Source of the DNA: an uncultured bacterium
GTDB taxonomy: Bacteria; Verrucomicrobiota; Kiritimatiellia; RFP12; CAIWXQ01
Direction: 5' to 3'
Assembly: GCA_903916675.1 (NCBI GenBank)
Contig: CAIWXQ010000001.1
Span: forward strand, 64,217-128,216
Length of the DNA stretch: 64,000 nucleotides
Shown here: one piece after another, positions 7,430 through 15,959 of the stretch
Layout: each line of letters starts with the position of its first letter
Position numbering within the stretch: the stretch's first letter is position 1
The notes under the pieces: model-generated
The model's input: the letters and a program-made list of their open reading frames with translations, nothing else
Told to the model about the DNA's origin: nothing
Databases searched by the model: none
Translations under genes and position numbers: made by a program

Positions 7430-8959
7430 GTGATTGGATTACCCCGCAAACGTTTTCTGTTTTTGCGACTGGCCGCGCTGTTCGCAGCCGGGCCGGCCGC
7501 GGCTTCGCTGGTTTGCGAGGCGCCGGAGTTTCGCTTCGGCGTGGTGCAGGCCGCCACGGGCATCGTGAGCCATGCCTTTGTGCTGCGCAACGCGGGGGCG
7601 GAGGAACTGGTCATCGACGAGGTGGCTGCACCCTGCGGCTGCATCGAGATCCGCCAGCCGACCAACCGGCTGGCCGCCGGCGCGAGCGTGCGACTCCCCG
7701 TGACGCTCGACCTGCGCCTTCGCAACGGCGAACAGAAGCTAGCGGCGCACGTCTGTTATCACATCCGCGGACGCAACGAGGAGCCCGACGTCCTGCGGCT
7801 CTCGTTTCAGGGGACGGTCGCGGGGACGAACGTGGCGGCTGCCGTCGCCCCTGCGCCGGCTGTTGCGGCGCCGCCGGTGGCCAGTCGCCGGGTCGTGGTG
7901 GAGCTGTTCGGACAGTTGGACTGCGAGGCGTGCGCCACGGTGCGGCAGGAGGTGTTGCCGGGTGTGCAACGGCAGTTCAAGGGGCGCGTGACGGTCATCG
8001 ATCGCGACGTGTACGAAACCACCAACTTCGTCGCGCTGGCAAGCTACCAGAAACGACTGGGGGTCCCGATCGGCCAACGCAATGATCCGGTTTCAATGGT
8101 GGTGGACGGCTGCCGCTACCTGGGTGGCGTGGAGGAGATCCGGCGCGGACTGGCGCAGGTTGTGCAGGAGCAGCTCGCGGCGGAAGGGATGAATGCCGCG
8201 GTACAGCCGGCGGCGGGCGACAATCAGGCAGTGCACGACCGCTTTGCGCAGTTCACGCTGCCGCTGGTCGTGGCAGCTGGGTTTCTCGACGGTATCAACC
8301 ACTGCGCTATTGCCACAGTGATCTTCCTCGTGAGCCTGCTGTCGGTTTCCCGCGTGCGCGGCAGCGAATACCTGCGCCTTGGCATCTCGTTCTTCCTGGC
8401 TTCGTTCCTGACATATTTTCTGGTCGGCCTGGGGCTGCTTGAGGGGATGCACCGGCTGGCCGGTTTCCGGACGCTGCGAACCTTGCTGAATGTCGCGGTG
8501 GCGGGCGCGGCGCTCACGTTCGCGTGGTATTCGTTCCGGGATGCCTGGCGCTATTGGCGCAGCGGCGACGCCCGGGAGATCACGATGCAACTGCCGTTGC
8601 CAATCAAGAAGGCCATGCACGCCGTGATGCGCCGCGGCATCCATGGCGGCAGCCTGGTGGTCGGTGGGCTCGTGGCAGGTGTGGCTGTAACGCTGCTGGA
8701 GGGAATCTGCACGGGGCAGGTGTACGTGCCGACGCTGGCCATGATCGCGCGGACGCAGGAGCACAGCGGGCAGGCCATGCGCTACCTGCTGGCCTATAAC
8801 ATCGCCTCCGATATCCCGCAGGTTGTGGTCCTGATCCTGGGCTACATCGGCATCCGGACCGAAGCGCTGCTGACCTTCAGCAAGCGCAACGCCTTGCTCA
8901 GTAAAATCCTGGCCGGATGCTTCTTCCTCCTGCTGGCAGCGCTGATGCTGGCGACATAA
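7430..8959 (+). CDS. DUF1573 / thioredoxin-like / CcdA-type membrane fusion protein
   Basis: From the GTG at 7430 the protein is 509 residues; the start is uncertain because no clear Shine-Dalgarno is visible. A signal peptide (about 1-26) is followed by a DUF1573-like immunoglobulin-fold region (about 30-125, with FRFGVVQAATG and PCGCIEI). A thioredoxin-like region (about 155-245) has the CxxC pair Cys164-Cys167 in DCEAC. A six-helix CcdA/DsbD-type transmembrane domain (about 275-509) carries GFLDGINHCAIAT and LLEGICTGQVYVPT, which provide the two membrane cysteines. The usual NPCA is NHCA here. The arrangement suggests electron transfer from the cytoplasm through the membrane to a periplasmic CxxC domain, for cytochrome c maturation or disulfide reduction. 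The function is inferred from the domains. Confidence 0.8.
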   Translation: MIGLPRKRFLFLRLAALFAAGPAAASLVCEAPEFRFGVVQAATGIVSHAFVLRNAGAEELVIDEVAAPCGCIEIRQPTNRLAAGASVRLPVTLDLRLRNGEQKLAAHVCYHIRGRNEEPDVLRLSFQGTVAGTNVAAAVAPAPAVAAPPVASRRVVVELFGQLDCEACATVRQEVLPGVQRQFKGRVTVIDRDVYETTNFVALASYQKRLGVPIGQRNDPVSMVVDGCRYLGGVEEIRRGLAQVVQEQLAAEGMNAAVQPAAGDNQAVHDRFAQFTLPLVVAAGFLDGINHCAIATVIFLVSLLSVSRVRGSEYLRLGISFFLASFLTYFLVGLGLLEGMHRLAGFRTLRTLLNVAVAGAALTFAWYSFRDAWRYWRSGDAREITMQLPLPIKKAMHAVMRRGIHGGSLVVGGLVAGVAVTLLEGICTGQVYVPTLAMIARTQEHSGQAMRYLLAYNIASDIPQVVVLILGYIGIRTEALLTFSKRNALLSKILAGCFFLLLAALMLAT

Positions 8960-8995
8960 ATGCATGGCTTGGCATCCAGCCACGCCATGCATTTA
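8957..8995 (+). terminator. Hairpin overlapping the stop codon of the CcdA-fusion gene
   Basis: A perfect 12-bp inverted repeat (8957-8968 with 8984-8995, core AATGCATGGC) begins on the stop codon itself, with a 15-nt loop. It lacks a clean T-run, so it may act as an mRNA-stabilising or rho-assisted end rather than a canonical intrinsic terminator. Confidence 0.5.
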
Positions 8996-8999
8996 TCAA

Positions 9000-9125
9000 C
9001 ACCTGATTATAAGTCTGTTGATAATTACATAAGTCACTTATGAAGAAGTAGTTATAATATCAATAACCTTGTAATATTTCATCTTGTAATCAAATCTGGA
9101 AACAAGCCATACTGACACGGTTCCC
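9000..9125 (+). promoter_or_regulatory. AT-rich promoter region of the XRE/zinc-ribbon gene
   Basis: This stretch is strikingly AT-rich compared with its surroundings. It contains a consensus -10 hexamer TATAAT at 9053-9058, about 68 bp before the start codon. A TTGATA at 9018-9023 is too far away (29 bp) to be its -35. No Shine-Dalgarno is obvious before the ATG at 9126. Confidence 0.4.
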
Positions 9126-9680
9126 ATGAGTGGATTTACTACAGAGAGTTGCCGGCAATTGCGTCTGGCCCGGCGGGAAAAGGGGCTGACGCAAGCGGAG
9201 CTGGCGCAGCGGGTGGGGTGTCAGCAATCAGCCATCAGCATGATGGAATCCGGCCGCATGTCGGCCTTGGCGCGTGAGACGCTGGAGAAGATTGCCTCCG
9301 AGCTGGGGGTGGCGCTGGAGGGCGCGACATCAGCACCAATGATTTCAACGCCCCTCGCGGGCCATGCGTTCTGCACGGATCCGGAATGTCCGGCGAATGT
9401 TCCGTTTGTGGTGGGCAATGAACTGCTCTTCTGGCCGCGGCCGCAGCCAATGGCAGGCGGGCGGCACTGCGCCTGTTGCGGCGAGGTATTGGCGAGCGTC
9501 TGCGTCAAGTGTGGCACGCCGGCAGGCGGGGGCGCCTGCTGCGGGGCATGCGGAACGCCTTTCGTGCCGCTGCCGGCGGATGTGCGGACGGATGTCGAGG
9601 CCTGGGCCGCCGCACGACGCCGGCAGATCGCGGAGTGGCGGGCGCTGCTGGCGTCGGATGCACCTGCGATTGTCCGATAG
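9126..9680 (+). CDS. XRE-family regulator with C-terminal zinc ribbon
   Basis: This 184-residue protein has an N-terminal helix-turn-helix of the Cro/cI type (about residues 8-63: LRLARREKGLTQAELAQRVG and QSAISMMESGR). The middle and C-terminus contain cysteine pairs (CTDPEC, CACC, CVKC, CCGAC, about residues 83-145) that look like zinc-ribbon knuckles. A charged tail follows. XRE proteins with a zinc-ribbon-like tail are usually local transcription regulators or parts of stress and toxin-antitoxin circuits. No toxin is recognisable next door, only a 48-residue membrane peptide. Target unknown. Confidence 0.75.
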   Translation: MSGFTTESCRQLRLARREKGLTQAELAQRVGCQQSAISMMESGRMSALARETLEKIASELGVALEGATSAPMISTPLAGHAFCTDPECPANVPFVVGNELLFWPRPQPMAGGRHCACCGEVLASVCVKCGTPAGGGACCGACGTPFVPLPADVRTDVEAWAAARRRQIAEWRALLASDAPAIVR

Positions 9681-9701
9681 CCTGCGCACCGGGGAGGTGC
9701 C

Positions 9702-9848
9702 ATGCACGAAGTGCATCATCTCCACGCATTTCTGGCGCTGGCACTGCTGTTGGCAATATTCGGCTTCGTCGTGTACACGACCGGACTGCAGATCGGCTCA
9801 GTAATGGGACCAAAATTGCAGGAGCTCGAATCCGCCTCGTCACCGTAG
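9702..9848 (+). CDS. Small single-span membrane protein (48 aa)
   Basis: An ATG at 9702 preceded by GGGGAGG (9691-9697) opens a 48-codon frame. It encodes a His-rich N-terminus (MHEVHHLH), one strong hydrophobic helix (about residues 9-26, FLALALLLAIFGFVVY) and a short polar tail ending ESASSP. It starts 21 bp after the regulator's stop, so the two are probably co-transcribed. I do not recognise a family. The good ribosome-binding site and clear membrane segment make it a credible small gene. Confidence 0.5.
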   Translation: MHEVHHLHAFLALALLLAIFGFVVYTTGLQIGSVMGPKLQELESASSP

Positions 9849-10037
9849 CGTGCGGTTGTTTACAGATGGATCGCCACCCTCCTGCGGCGGCTGAAAAGGC
9901 GTTTTTACAAAACGAACTCCCCCGTGTGGTTGCGGACATTCTGGAGGGCCGCGCGCTGTCGCGGCCGCGCAACCGCATTCGGGAATGGGCGGCAAAGGTG
10001 TGCCGCCCTCCAGTTCGGCTGAACGCAGCCGGTTAGA
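9849..10037. other. Gap between convergent genes with repeat-like sequence
   Basis: The interval between the small membrane gene and the end of pdxA holds GC-rich sequence, including a self-complementary GCGCGCTGTCGCGGCCGCG patch. It has the look of a dispersed intergenic element, although no second copy is seen in this window. A 56-codon frame at 9866-10036 is not supported by composition. Confidence 0.4.
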
Positions 10038-11045
10038 TCACCCGCCAGCCAGCCGGACGGCGCAGTGAAGCGCGGCAAAGAGGCTGGAGGGATCGGCTGT
10101 TCCCTGCCACGCGATGTCAAAGGCTGTGCCATGATCGGGCGAGGTGCGCACGATGGGCAGGCCGAGCGTGACGTTCACGCCCTCCGCGAATGCCAGCATC
10201 TTGAACGGGATCAAGCCCTGGTCGTGGTACATGGCGACATAGGCCGCGTGCGCGGCGAGTGCTTCCTTGCGAAAGGCCGTGTCCGGCACGAGCGGCCCGA
10301 CGGCCGGGATCCCCTCGGCCACGGCTGCCTCGATGGCAGGACGGATGATGCGAGTCTCCTCGTCGCCAAACAATCCGTTCTCACCGGCGTGCGGGTTCAG
10401 CGCGAGCACTCCGATGGGAAGCCGTGCGCGCTCGAACCGCGAGCAGGCCGCGGCCGTGAGCCGGATGGTGTCGAGCAGGCGTTCTACGGTCAGCGCCGCG
10501 GGTACGGCAACCAGCGGCAGGTGGATGGTGGCGAGGCTGACGATCAGCCGCGGGCTCCAGAAGAGCATGGTGGCACGCGGCACGCCGGTGAGCGTGGCGA
10601 GCAGTTCGGTGTGACCGGGGTGCGAGACTCCTGCGAGGCGGAGCGCGTGCTTGTGGATCGGGGCGGTGACGATGCCGTCGATCCGTCCAGCGAGGGCGTC
10701 ACGGGCGGCAGCCTCGATCCATGTGGCAGCCATGCGTCCGCAGGCCGCCTGCACGCGACCGGGGGCGATCACTGCAGCTTCTGGAAAAGGAAAATCAAGC
10801 AGCACAGGCGCGGTGGTGCCGGAGGGGATGAGACCGAGGGCCTGCAACGGCGCAACCTGCAGATCAGTTGGCCACGGCGCATGGATGGCCTCTGCCACGC
10901 GTCGCAGGAGCGCCGCATTGCCGTAGATCACCAGCCGCGCGTGGCTGCGGGCTTCGGCAGCGGAGAGCAGGCGCAGGACCAGTTCCGGGCCGACGCCTGC
11001 AGGATCGCCCAGCGTGATGCCGATTCGTGGGGGGGCGTGCGCCAT
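10038..11045 (-). CDS. pdxA: 4-hydroxythreonine-4-phosphate dehydrogenase
   Basis: This 335-residue enzyme oxidises 4-phosphohydroxy-L-threonine with NAD(P) in the DXP-dependent pathway to pyridoxal phosphate. The family motifs are all present in order: ITLGDPAGVGPE at the N-terminus, SHPGHTE (metal-binding His), LNPHAGE, MYHDQGLIPFK and RTSPDHGTAFDIA. The length is normal for the family. Its start codon directly abuts the stop of the upstream CBM48 gene with no gap, so the two are one transcript. Confidence 0.95.
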   Translation of the reverse strand: MAHAPPRIGITLGDPAGVGPELVLRLLSAAEARSHARLVIYGNAALLRRVAEAIHAPWPTDLQVAPLQALGLIPSGTTAPVLLDFPFPEAAVIAPGRVQAACGRMAATWIEAAARDALAGRIDGIVTAPIHKHALRLAGVSHPGHTELLATLTGVPRATMLFWSPRLIVSLATIHLPLVAVPAALTVERLLDTIRLTAAACSRFERARLPIGVLALNPHAGENGLFGDEETRIIRPAIEAAVAEGIPAVGPLVPDTAFRKEALAAHAAYVAMYHDQGLIPFKMLAFAEGVNVTLGLPIVRTSPDHGTAFDIAWQGTADPSSLFAALHCAVRLAGG

Positions 11046-11336
11046 CTAGACCTTGCGGATGCTGTTGAGCGTACCGAGGTTGTTCTGGGTCCACTCCATG
11101 CAGGCGGGGTCGACGCACCACGTGCCGTCGATCACGAACTTGTATTCGTACGTGCCGGGCTGTAGCGACAGGGTCGCGGCGAACTCGCCCGTGCCTGTTG
11201 GATCAATCAGCGGGTGGGCCTCCGGATTCCAGTCGTTGAAGCTTCCGGCAATGCACACCTTGCTGCCGGGGTTGGCGCAGACCTGAAAGGTGACGCGCTT
11301 GGCGCGAGGTTTGACGCTCTTCTTGGGGAAGGCCAT
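11046..11336 (-). CDS. Stand-alone CBM48/AMPK-type glycogen-binding domain protein
   Basis: The whole 96-residue protein is one carbohydrate-binding fold of the CBM48/AMPK-beta type. After a basic N-terminus (KKSVKPRAKR) come VTFQVCANPGSKVCIAGSFNDWNP, then GEFAATLSLQPGTYEYKFVIDG and TWCVDP, the classic glycogen-recognition pattern. No enzyme domain is attached. It could target a partner to glycogen or act as a small regulator; this is inference. An AAGGAG-like site precedes the ATG (on the minus strand, AAAAGGAGCTTTCC). It lies immediately upstream of pdxA with zero spacing, which is an odd pairing. Confidence 0.8.
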   Translation of the reverse strand: MAFPKKSVKPRAKRVTFQVCANPGSKVCIAGSFNDWNPEAHPLIDPTGTGEFAATLSLQPGTYEYKFVIDGTWCVDPACMEWTQNNLGTLNSIRKV

Positions 11337-11478
11337 GGAAAGCTCCTTTTGTGTAGAGAAACAGATCGCGACAGAACGGGTCCGTGCAGCGAGTCGCGAT
11401 ACGGTCTGAATCTATAAGGGCGCGTCCGGATCGTCAAGTTCTGATCCGGTTAGGATTATGCCCGGCGCGCCAATTGCG

Positions 11479-11559
11479 AATCAAGAACTCAGGAATCAGA
11501 TGGTTATTCTTCCTGAGTTCCAGATTCACAAACTGCAGGCTTAACTGCTCTTTCCAGGC
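11479..11559. repeat. Dispersed repeat, family C, copy 2
   Basis: This copy shares with the one at 1409 the words CAGGAATCAGATGGT, TTCCTGAGTTCCAGATTCAC and CTGCAGGCTTAACTG. It also has a CTCTTTCCAGGCTTA tail that runs into the stop codon of the malic enzyme gene at 11560-11562. The rest of the gap to the CBM48 gene (11337-11478) shows no gene. Confidence 0.7.
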
Positions 11560-12861
11560 TTACCGCCGCTCGGTATTGCGGCGCTCGAGGCGGGCGCGCA
11601 CCGCAGCGAGGTCAGCAGCTGGCGCGGCGCCGGACTTCACCGCAGCCTGGGCCACGGCAAAGGAGATCTCCACGAAGAGCCGGCGGTCGAACGGCTTGGG
11701 GATGATGTACCCCGTCCCGAAGGCGAGTTGCTCGTGGGGGTAGAGCGCCTGCACGTCTGCTGGAACCGGCTGGCGCGCGAGGTTCGCGAGCGCCTCGGCA
11801 GCCGCGACCTTCATGGCGGTGTTGATGGTGCGGGCGCGGACGTCGAGCGCGCCGCGGAAGAGGAAGGGGAAGCCGAGGACGTTGTTGATCTGGTTGGCGA
11901 AGTCGGAGCGGCCCGTGGCCATGACGTAGGGCTTGCCGGCCAGCGCGACAGCGACGGCCTCGGGGCGGATCTCGGGGTCGGGGTTGGCCATGGCGAAGAT
12001 CGCGGGGAAGCTGCCCATGGACTTGACGTCATCGCTGGAGAGGCAGTTGGCAGCTGAAACGCCGATGAAGACATGCGCGCCGGCAAGCGCCTCGGCAAGG
12101 GTGCGGGCGCGTGTGGCGGCAGCGTGGCGGCGCTTATGGTCGTTGAGGTCCGTGCGGTCGCTGCGCACAGTCCCCTTGGTGTCGCAGATCACGAGGTCGC
12201 GCACACCCGCGGCCTTGCACATGTCGGCGATGCGGATGCCGGCGGCGCCGGCACCGTTGATCACCACGCGCAGGTCAACGAGCCGGCGGTCCGCCAGGCG
12301 GGCGTAGTTCATCAGCCCTGCGAGCGTGATCACGGCCGTGCCCCACTGGTCGTCGTGGAACACGGGGATGTCGAGCATGGCGTCGAGGCGGTCCTCGATC
12401 TCGAAGCAGGCAGGCGCGGCGATGTCCTCGAGATTGATGCCGCCGTACATGGGCGCCAGCGCGGCAACGCAGTCGATCACGCGCTGCGGATCCGTGGGGC
12501 CAATGTCCTGGCCACCCTTGCGGCATCGGGCCAGCGGCACGGGCCAGCCGTCGACGTCGCCGAACGACTTGAAGAGCACGGCCTTGCCTTCCATCACCGG
12601 GACGCTCGCCAGCGCACCGAGATCGCCCAAGCCAAGGATGGCGGTGCCGTCGGAGACCACGGCCACGAGGTTCGAGCGGGCGGTGATCTCAAACGAGCGC
12701 TCCGGATGGGCGGCCAGTTCCTTCACGGCCATGGCTACGCCGGGGGTGTAGGCCAGGCAGAGGTCGCGCGGGGTCTTGACCGGGCGGGGGAGCGCCAGGC
12801 CTACTTTTCCGCCGAGGTGGAACTGAAGCACGTCTTCGCGGGTGACAGCGGTCGGGGTCAT
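11560..12861 (-). CDS. Malic enzyme (short, without phosphotransacetylase domain)
   Basis: At 433 residues this is the short form of the NAD(P)-dependent malic enzyme (malate to pyruvate plus CO2). It lacks the C-terminal phosphotransacetylase-like domain of E. coli MaeB. Motifs include LAYTPGVA, VVSDGTAILGLGD, FHDDQWGTAVI (metal binding), the Rossmann GAGAAGI and IFAMANPDPEI. The start at 12861 was chosen because GAGG lies 6 nt upstream; an in-frame ATG at 12873 lacks such a site. Cofactor preference cannot be read with certainty. Confidence 0.9.
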   Translation of the reverse strand: MTPTAVTREDVLQFHLGGKVGLALPRPVKTPRDLCLAYTPGVAMAVKELAAHPERSFEITARSNLVAVVSDGTAILGLGDLGALASVPVMEGKAVLFKSFGDVDGWPVPLARCRKGGQDIGPTDPQRVIDCVAALAPMYGGINLEDIAAPACFEIEDRLDAMLDIPVFHDDQWGTAVITLAGLMNYARLADRRLVDLRVVINGAGAAGIRIADMCKAAGVRDLVICDTKGTVRSDRTDLNDHKRRHAAATRARTLAEALAGAHVFIGVSAANCLSSDDVKSMGSFPAIFAMANPDPEIRPEAVAVALAGKPYVMATGRSDFANQINNVLGFPFLFRGALDVRARTINTAMKVAAAEALANLARQPVPADVQALYPHEQLAFGTGYIIPKPFDRRLFVEISFAVAQAAVKSGAAPAADLAAVRARLERRNTERR

Positions 12862-12949
12862 GGGAAGCCTCATGTCGGGTTTGCCTGAAACGGTTACGTA
12901 TTTTGCCGCATGCATGCAGCAAAGGCGAGCAGGAACGATGGATTCGCGA

Positions 12950-13060
12950 CACGCCAAGGACACAGAGGGCACAGAGGGAGGCGGAGCACACAGAGTGGCA
13001 TAGGCGCGAAAAGAATTTTCTCTGTGCGCTCTGTCACGCTCTGTGGTCTCTGTGTCCATT
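12950..13060. repeat. Dispersed hairpin repeat, family B, copy 1
   Basis: The left half is built from ACACAGAGGGCACAGAGGG-type words. The right half (TCTGTGCGCTCTG, CTCTGTGGTCTCTGTGTCC) is roughly complementary, so a long imperfect stem can form. It fills most of the divergent gap between the malic enzyme gene and gpmI (12862-13157). A close relative lies at 46697-46819. No gene is seen in this gap. Confidence 0.75.
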
Positions 13061-13157
13061 CCGCCTGTGCATGCCTGGCTTTTCGTGCTTTCGCAATCGG
13101 ACAACAGGCAATACACTATTTATCTCTGTAGATGTACGAGGAAAAGGAAGCCGATTG

Positions 13158-14744
13158 ATGAAGAATATCCGACCGGTGGCGGTGATCATCCGTGACGGCT
13201 GGGGGCTGAACGAGCGGCCAGATGGCAATGCCGTTTTTGCGGCGCGCACACCAAACATTGACCGCTACAAGGCGCGCTATCCGTGGACGCATCTGGCCTG
13301 CTGCGGAGAGGCCGTGGGCCTGCCGGACGGCTACCAGGGCTCGAGCGAGGTCGGCCATCTGAACATGGGTGCCGGCCGCATCGTGACGCAGGAGCTCAAG
13401 CGCATCGACGACGGCCTGCGCACGGGCGAGCTGTTCAAGGCGGCCAAATGGAAGGCGCTGGTGGCGGCTTGGAAGAAGAGCCGCGGCCGCCTGCATCTGC
13501 TGGGACTGCTGCAGGACGAGGGCGTGCACGCCCACCAGGAGCACCTCTTCAAGATCATGCGCCGGGCGCGCGAGGAATTCCCCGCGGGCGAGATCGTGAT
13601 CCACCCGTTCCTTGACGGTCGCGACACGGCGCCGCGCAGCACGCTCGAGTACCTCGGCCGGCTCGAGGTGGAGATGAAGGCTGTCGGCCACTGCGTCATC
13701 GGCACGATCATGGGGCGCTACTTCGGCATGGACCGCTCCCGGAACTGGAACCTGACGGACATGGCCTATCATTGTCTTGTGCTGGGCGAAGGGCGCAAGG
13801 CCGCCTCAGCCGTGGAGGCGGTGAAGGCCTCGTATGCGAGCGACCGCACGCCGGACGGGCAGGCCATGTACGACGAGTACATTCCATGCTACGCCATCAA
13901 CGGTTTCGCCGGCATCCGCGACAACGACTGCGTAATGCACACCAACTACCGCCAGGACCGCGCGATCCAGCTGGCGCAGGCATTCGTGTCGGACGACTAT
14001 CCCGGCGCGCGCCGGGCGCGGCCAAAGGTCGTCTTCCTCGGCTTCACCCGCTACTGGAACGAGTTCACCGATTATCTGCTCGGCGCCATGGGCGAAGGCG
14101 GCGGCATGAACCACCTGTTGGGCGAGGTGATCAGCAAGGCCGGCCTGCGGCAGCTGCGCATCGCGGAGACGCAGAAGTTCCGGCATGTCACGAGCTTCTT
14201 TAACGGCAAATCTACCCAGCCCTACGCGGGCGAGGACCAGGTGGATGTGCCGAGCCGCTTCGATCCCGCAACCTTTGCCGACCATCCGGAGATGGAGGCG
14301 TATAACGTTACCGACGAGCTGCTCAAGCGCCTCGAGGACAACCCCTACGCGTTTGTCGTGGTGAACTACGCCAACGGCGACATGGTCGGGCACACGGGCG
14401 TGTTCGACGCTGCGCGCCAGGCCATCGAGGTCGTCGACGCCTGTGTCGGCCGCCTGGTGGAGCGGCTGCTGGCGCTCGACGCGCATGTCCTGATCACGGC
14501 TGACCACGGCAACTCCGAGCAGATGATCGACTACGTCACTGGCATGGTGAAGACCAGCCACACGCTTTGCGAGGTGGAGTGTCTCTACGTCGCCAAGGAC
14601 GGCCCCGGCGTGAAGCTGCTACCGCATGGCAAGCTGGCGGACATTGCGCCGACGGTGCTAGGCCTCCTCGGCCTGACGGTGCCGCAGGATATGACAGCGG
14701 ATAACCTGATCGTCGGAAAACCGGATTGGGCGAAGAAGGCCTGA
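13158..14744 (+). CDS. gpmI: 2,3-bisphosphoglycerate-independent phosphoglycerate mutase
   Basis: This 528-residue manganese enzyme interconverts 3- and 2-phosphoglycerate in glycolysis and gluconeogenesis. The metal-binding IIRDGWG (Asp13), the catalytic serine in GSSEVGHLNMGAGR (residue 62 or 63), HPFLDGRDTAP, MGRYFGMDR, NYANGDMVGHTG and LITADHGNSEQM are all in place. The ATG at 13158 follows a weak GGAAG site and begins exactly at the conserved N-terminus; the open frame extending upstream runs through the family B repeat and is not coding. Confidence 0.95.
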   Translation: MKNIRPVAVIIRDGWGLNERPDGNAVFAARTPNIDRYKARYPWTHLACCGEAVGLPDGYQGSSEVGHLNMGAGRIVTQELKRIDDGLRTGELFKAAKWKALVAAWKKSRGRLHLLGLLQDEGVHAHQEHLFKIMRRAREEFPAGEIVIHPFLDGRDTAPRSTLEYLGRLEVEMKAVGHCVIGTIMGRYFGMDRSRNWNLTDMAYHCLVLGEGRKAASAVEAVKASYASDRTPDGQAMYDEYIPCYAINGFAGIRDNDCVMHTNYRQDRAIQLAQAFVSDDYPGARRARPKVVFLGFTRYWNEFTDYLLGAMGEGGGMNHLLGEVISKAGLRQLRIAETQKFRHVTSFFNGKSTQPYAGEDQVDVPSRFDPATFADHPEMEAYNVTDELLKRLEDNPYAFVVVNYANGDMVGHTGVFDAARQAIEVVDACVGRLVERLLALDAHVLITADHGNSEQMIDYVTGMVKTSHTLCEVECLYVAKDGPGVKLLPHGKLADIAPTVLGLLGLTVPQDMTADNLIVGKPDWAKKA

Positions 14745-14844
14745 GCTCCGCGCGTCTCGCATTCTGCGCTGCGGTTTGTCGCCTGGCGTCTGGCGTCCGC
14801 TTGCCCAATTGTCGCCGGCGCCGACGGCGTGTTACACTGCGCGC

Positions 14845-15873
14845 ATGTTCGACCTTGCCTCAGCATTGCGCACGGCCATTCTCCTTGCCGGCCTTGCGTT
14901 TTCCTGCGGTTTCCAGTTCTCCAACGCCTATTACAGTCCGCGCAACCCCGAGCGCGAGGTGCGCGTGAGCACGCGCTACATCATCCTACACACCACCGAG
15001 GCGCCCGGCAGCAGCGCGCTGATGACGCTGCGCGACCTGGGTGAGGCCAACTTCTGCGTGGACACCGACGGCCGTGTCTTCCGCATCGTCGACCACCGCC
15101 GCACCGCATACCACTGCGGCCGCAGCATGTGGGACGGCCGCGTCAACCTTGACGAATGCTCTGTCGGCATCGAGGTGGTCGGGTATCACGACCGCGACAT
15201 CACGCCTGCCCAATATCAGGCACTGGGCGCGCTGGTGGCGGAGCTGAAGTTCCTCTACCACGTGTCGGACGAGCGCGTGCTGACGCACTCGATGGTGGCC
15301 TACGGGGCGCCGAACAAGTGGATCCCGCGCAACCACCGCGGGCGCAAGCGCTGCGGCATGCTCTTTGCGCTGCCGCGTGTGCGCCAGAAGCTCCACCTGC
15401 TGGCGCAGCCGCGGTACGATCCGGACGTGCGCGCGGGACGGTTGATCAATGGCGATCCTTATCTCGCCAATGTGCTCTACGGCCGGGGCGCCCCGCCGGC
15501 CGCTGCCCCTGCCGTGCCGACGACCAGGGAGCGCGTGCAGACCATCGGCGCGGACGGCGCCAGCGCCGGGGACATTGCGGGCGAAGAGGCCTGGCGCGCC
15601 AGCACGCTCTACATTTTCCGTGATGGCCACTTCCTGCGCGGCTCGCAGGTGCCGCAGAAAGTCCGCAACAAACTGCCGCCCGGTACGCGCATGCTCGTGG
15701 GGTTTGCGGTCTGCGGGCCGCTCTGTGCGACACGCCGCGCCTCCGACGTGTGCGGCGCACGCTGGCATCTGCCCGACACGTTCTACCTGCTCCCCGGCGG
15801 CATGCTCAAGGCCGGCAACGAAATCAGCGCCAACCAGCTCGCCAGCGGCACCATGATTTTCTATCGCAACTGA
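14845..15873 (+). CDS. Exported N-acetylmuramoyl-L-alanine amidase-like protein
   Basis: This 342-residue protein has an N-terminal hydrophobic signal (about residues 1-28) and an amidase_2/PGRP-type domain at about 45-185: STRYIILHTTEAPGS, NFCVDTDGRVFRIVDHRRTAYHCG and NLDECSVGIEVVGYHDR. Such enzymes cleave the bond between muramic acid and the stem peptide of peptidoglycan. The His in ILHTTE fits a zinc ligand, and NHRGRKRCG may supply others. About 100 C-terminal residues (with VCGPLCATRRASDVCGARWHLPD) are unassigned. The second zinc position was not proven. Confidence 0.75.
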   Translation: MFDLASALRTAILLAGLAFSCGFQFSNAYYSPRNPEREVRVSTRYIILHTTEAPGSSALMTLRDLGEANFCVDTDGRVFRIVDHRRTAYHCGRSMWDGRVNLDECSVGIEVVGYHDRDITPAQYQALGALVAELKFLYHVSDERVLTHSMVAYGAPNKWIPRNHRGRKRCGMLFALPRVRQKLHLLAQPRYDPDVRAGRLINGDPYLANVLYGRGAPPAAAPAVPTTRERVQTIGADGASAGDIAGEEAWRASTLYIFRDGHFLRGSQVPQKVRNKLPPGTRMLVGFAVCGPLCATRRASDVCGARWHLPDTFYLLPGGMLKAGNEISANQLASGTMIFYRN

Positions 15874-15959
15874 ACCGCGTGGCGCGACCCACTTGCATCT
15901 GCCGCCGAACTCATCGCATAACTTCTTCCTGCCAAGAGTCTTGTGGTGGCAGAACAAAA

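Noticed and set aside
9018-9058. Full sigma70 promoter TTGATA-TATAAT
   Set aside because: The spacing is 29 bp, so only the -10 is kept as a candidate.
9866-10036. Possible 56-codon gene before pdxA
   Set aside because: Repeat-like composition, and no ribosome-binding site of note.
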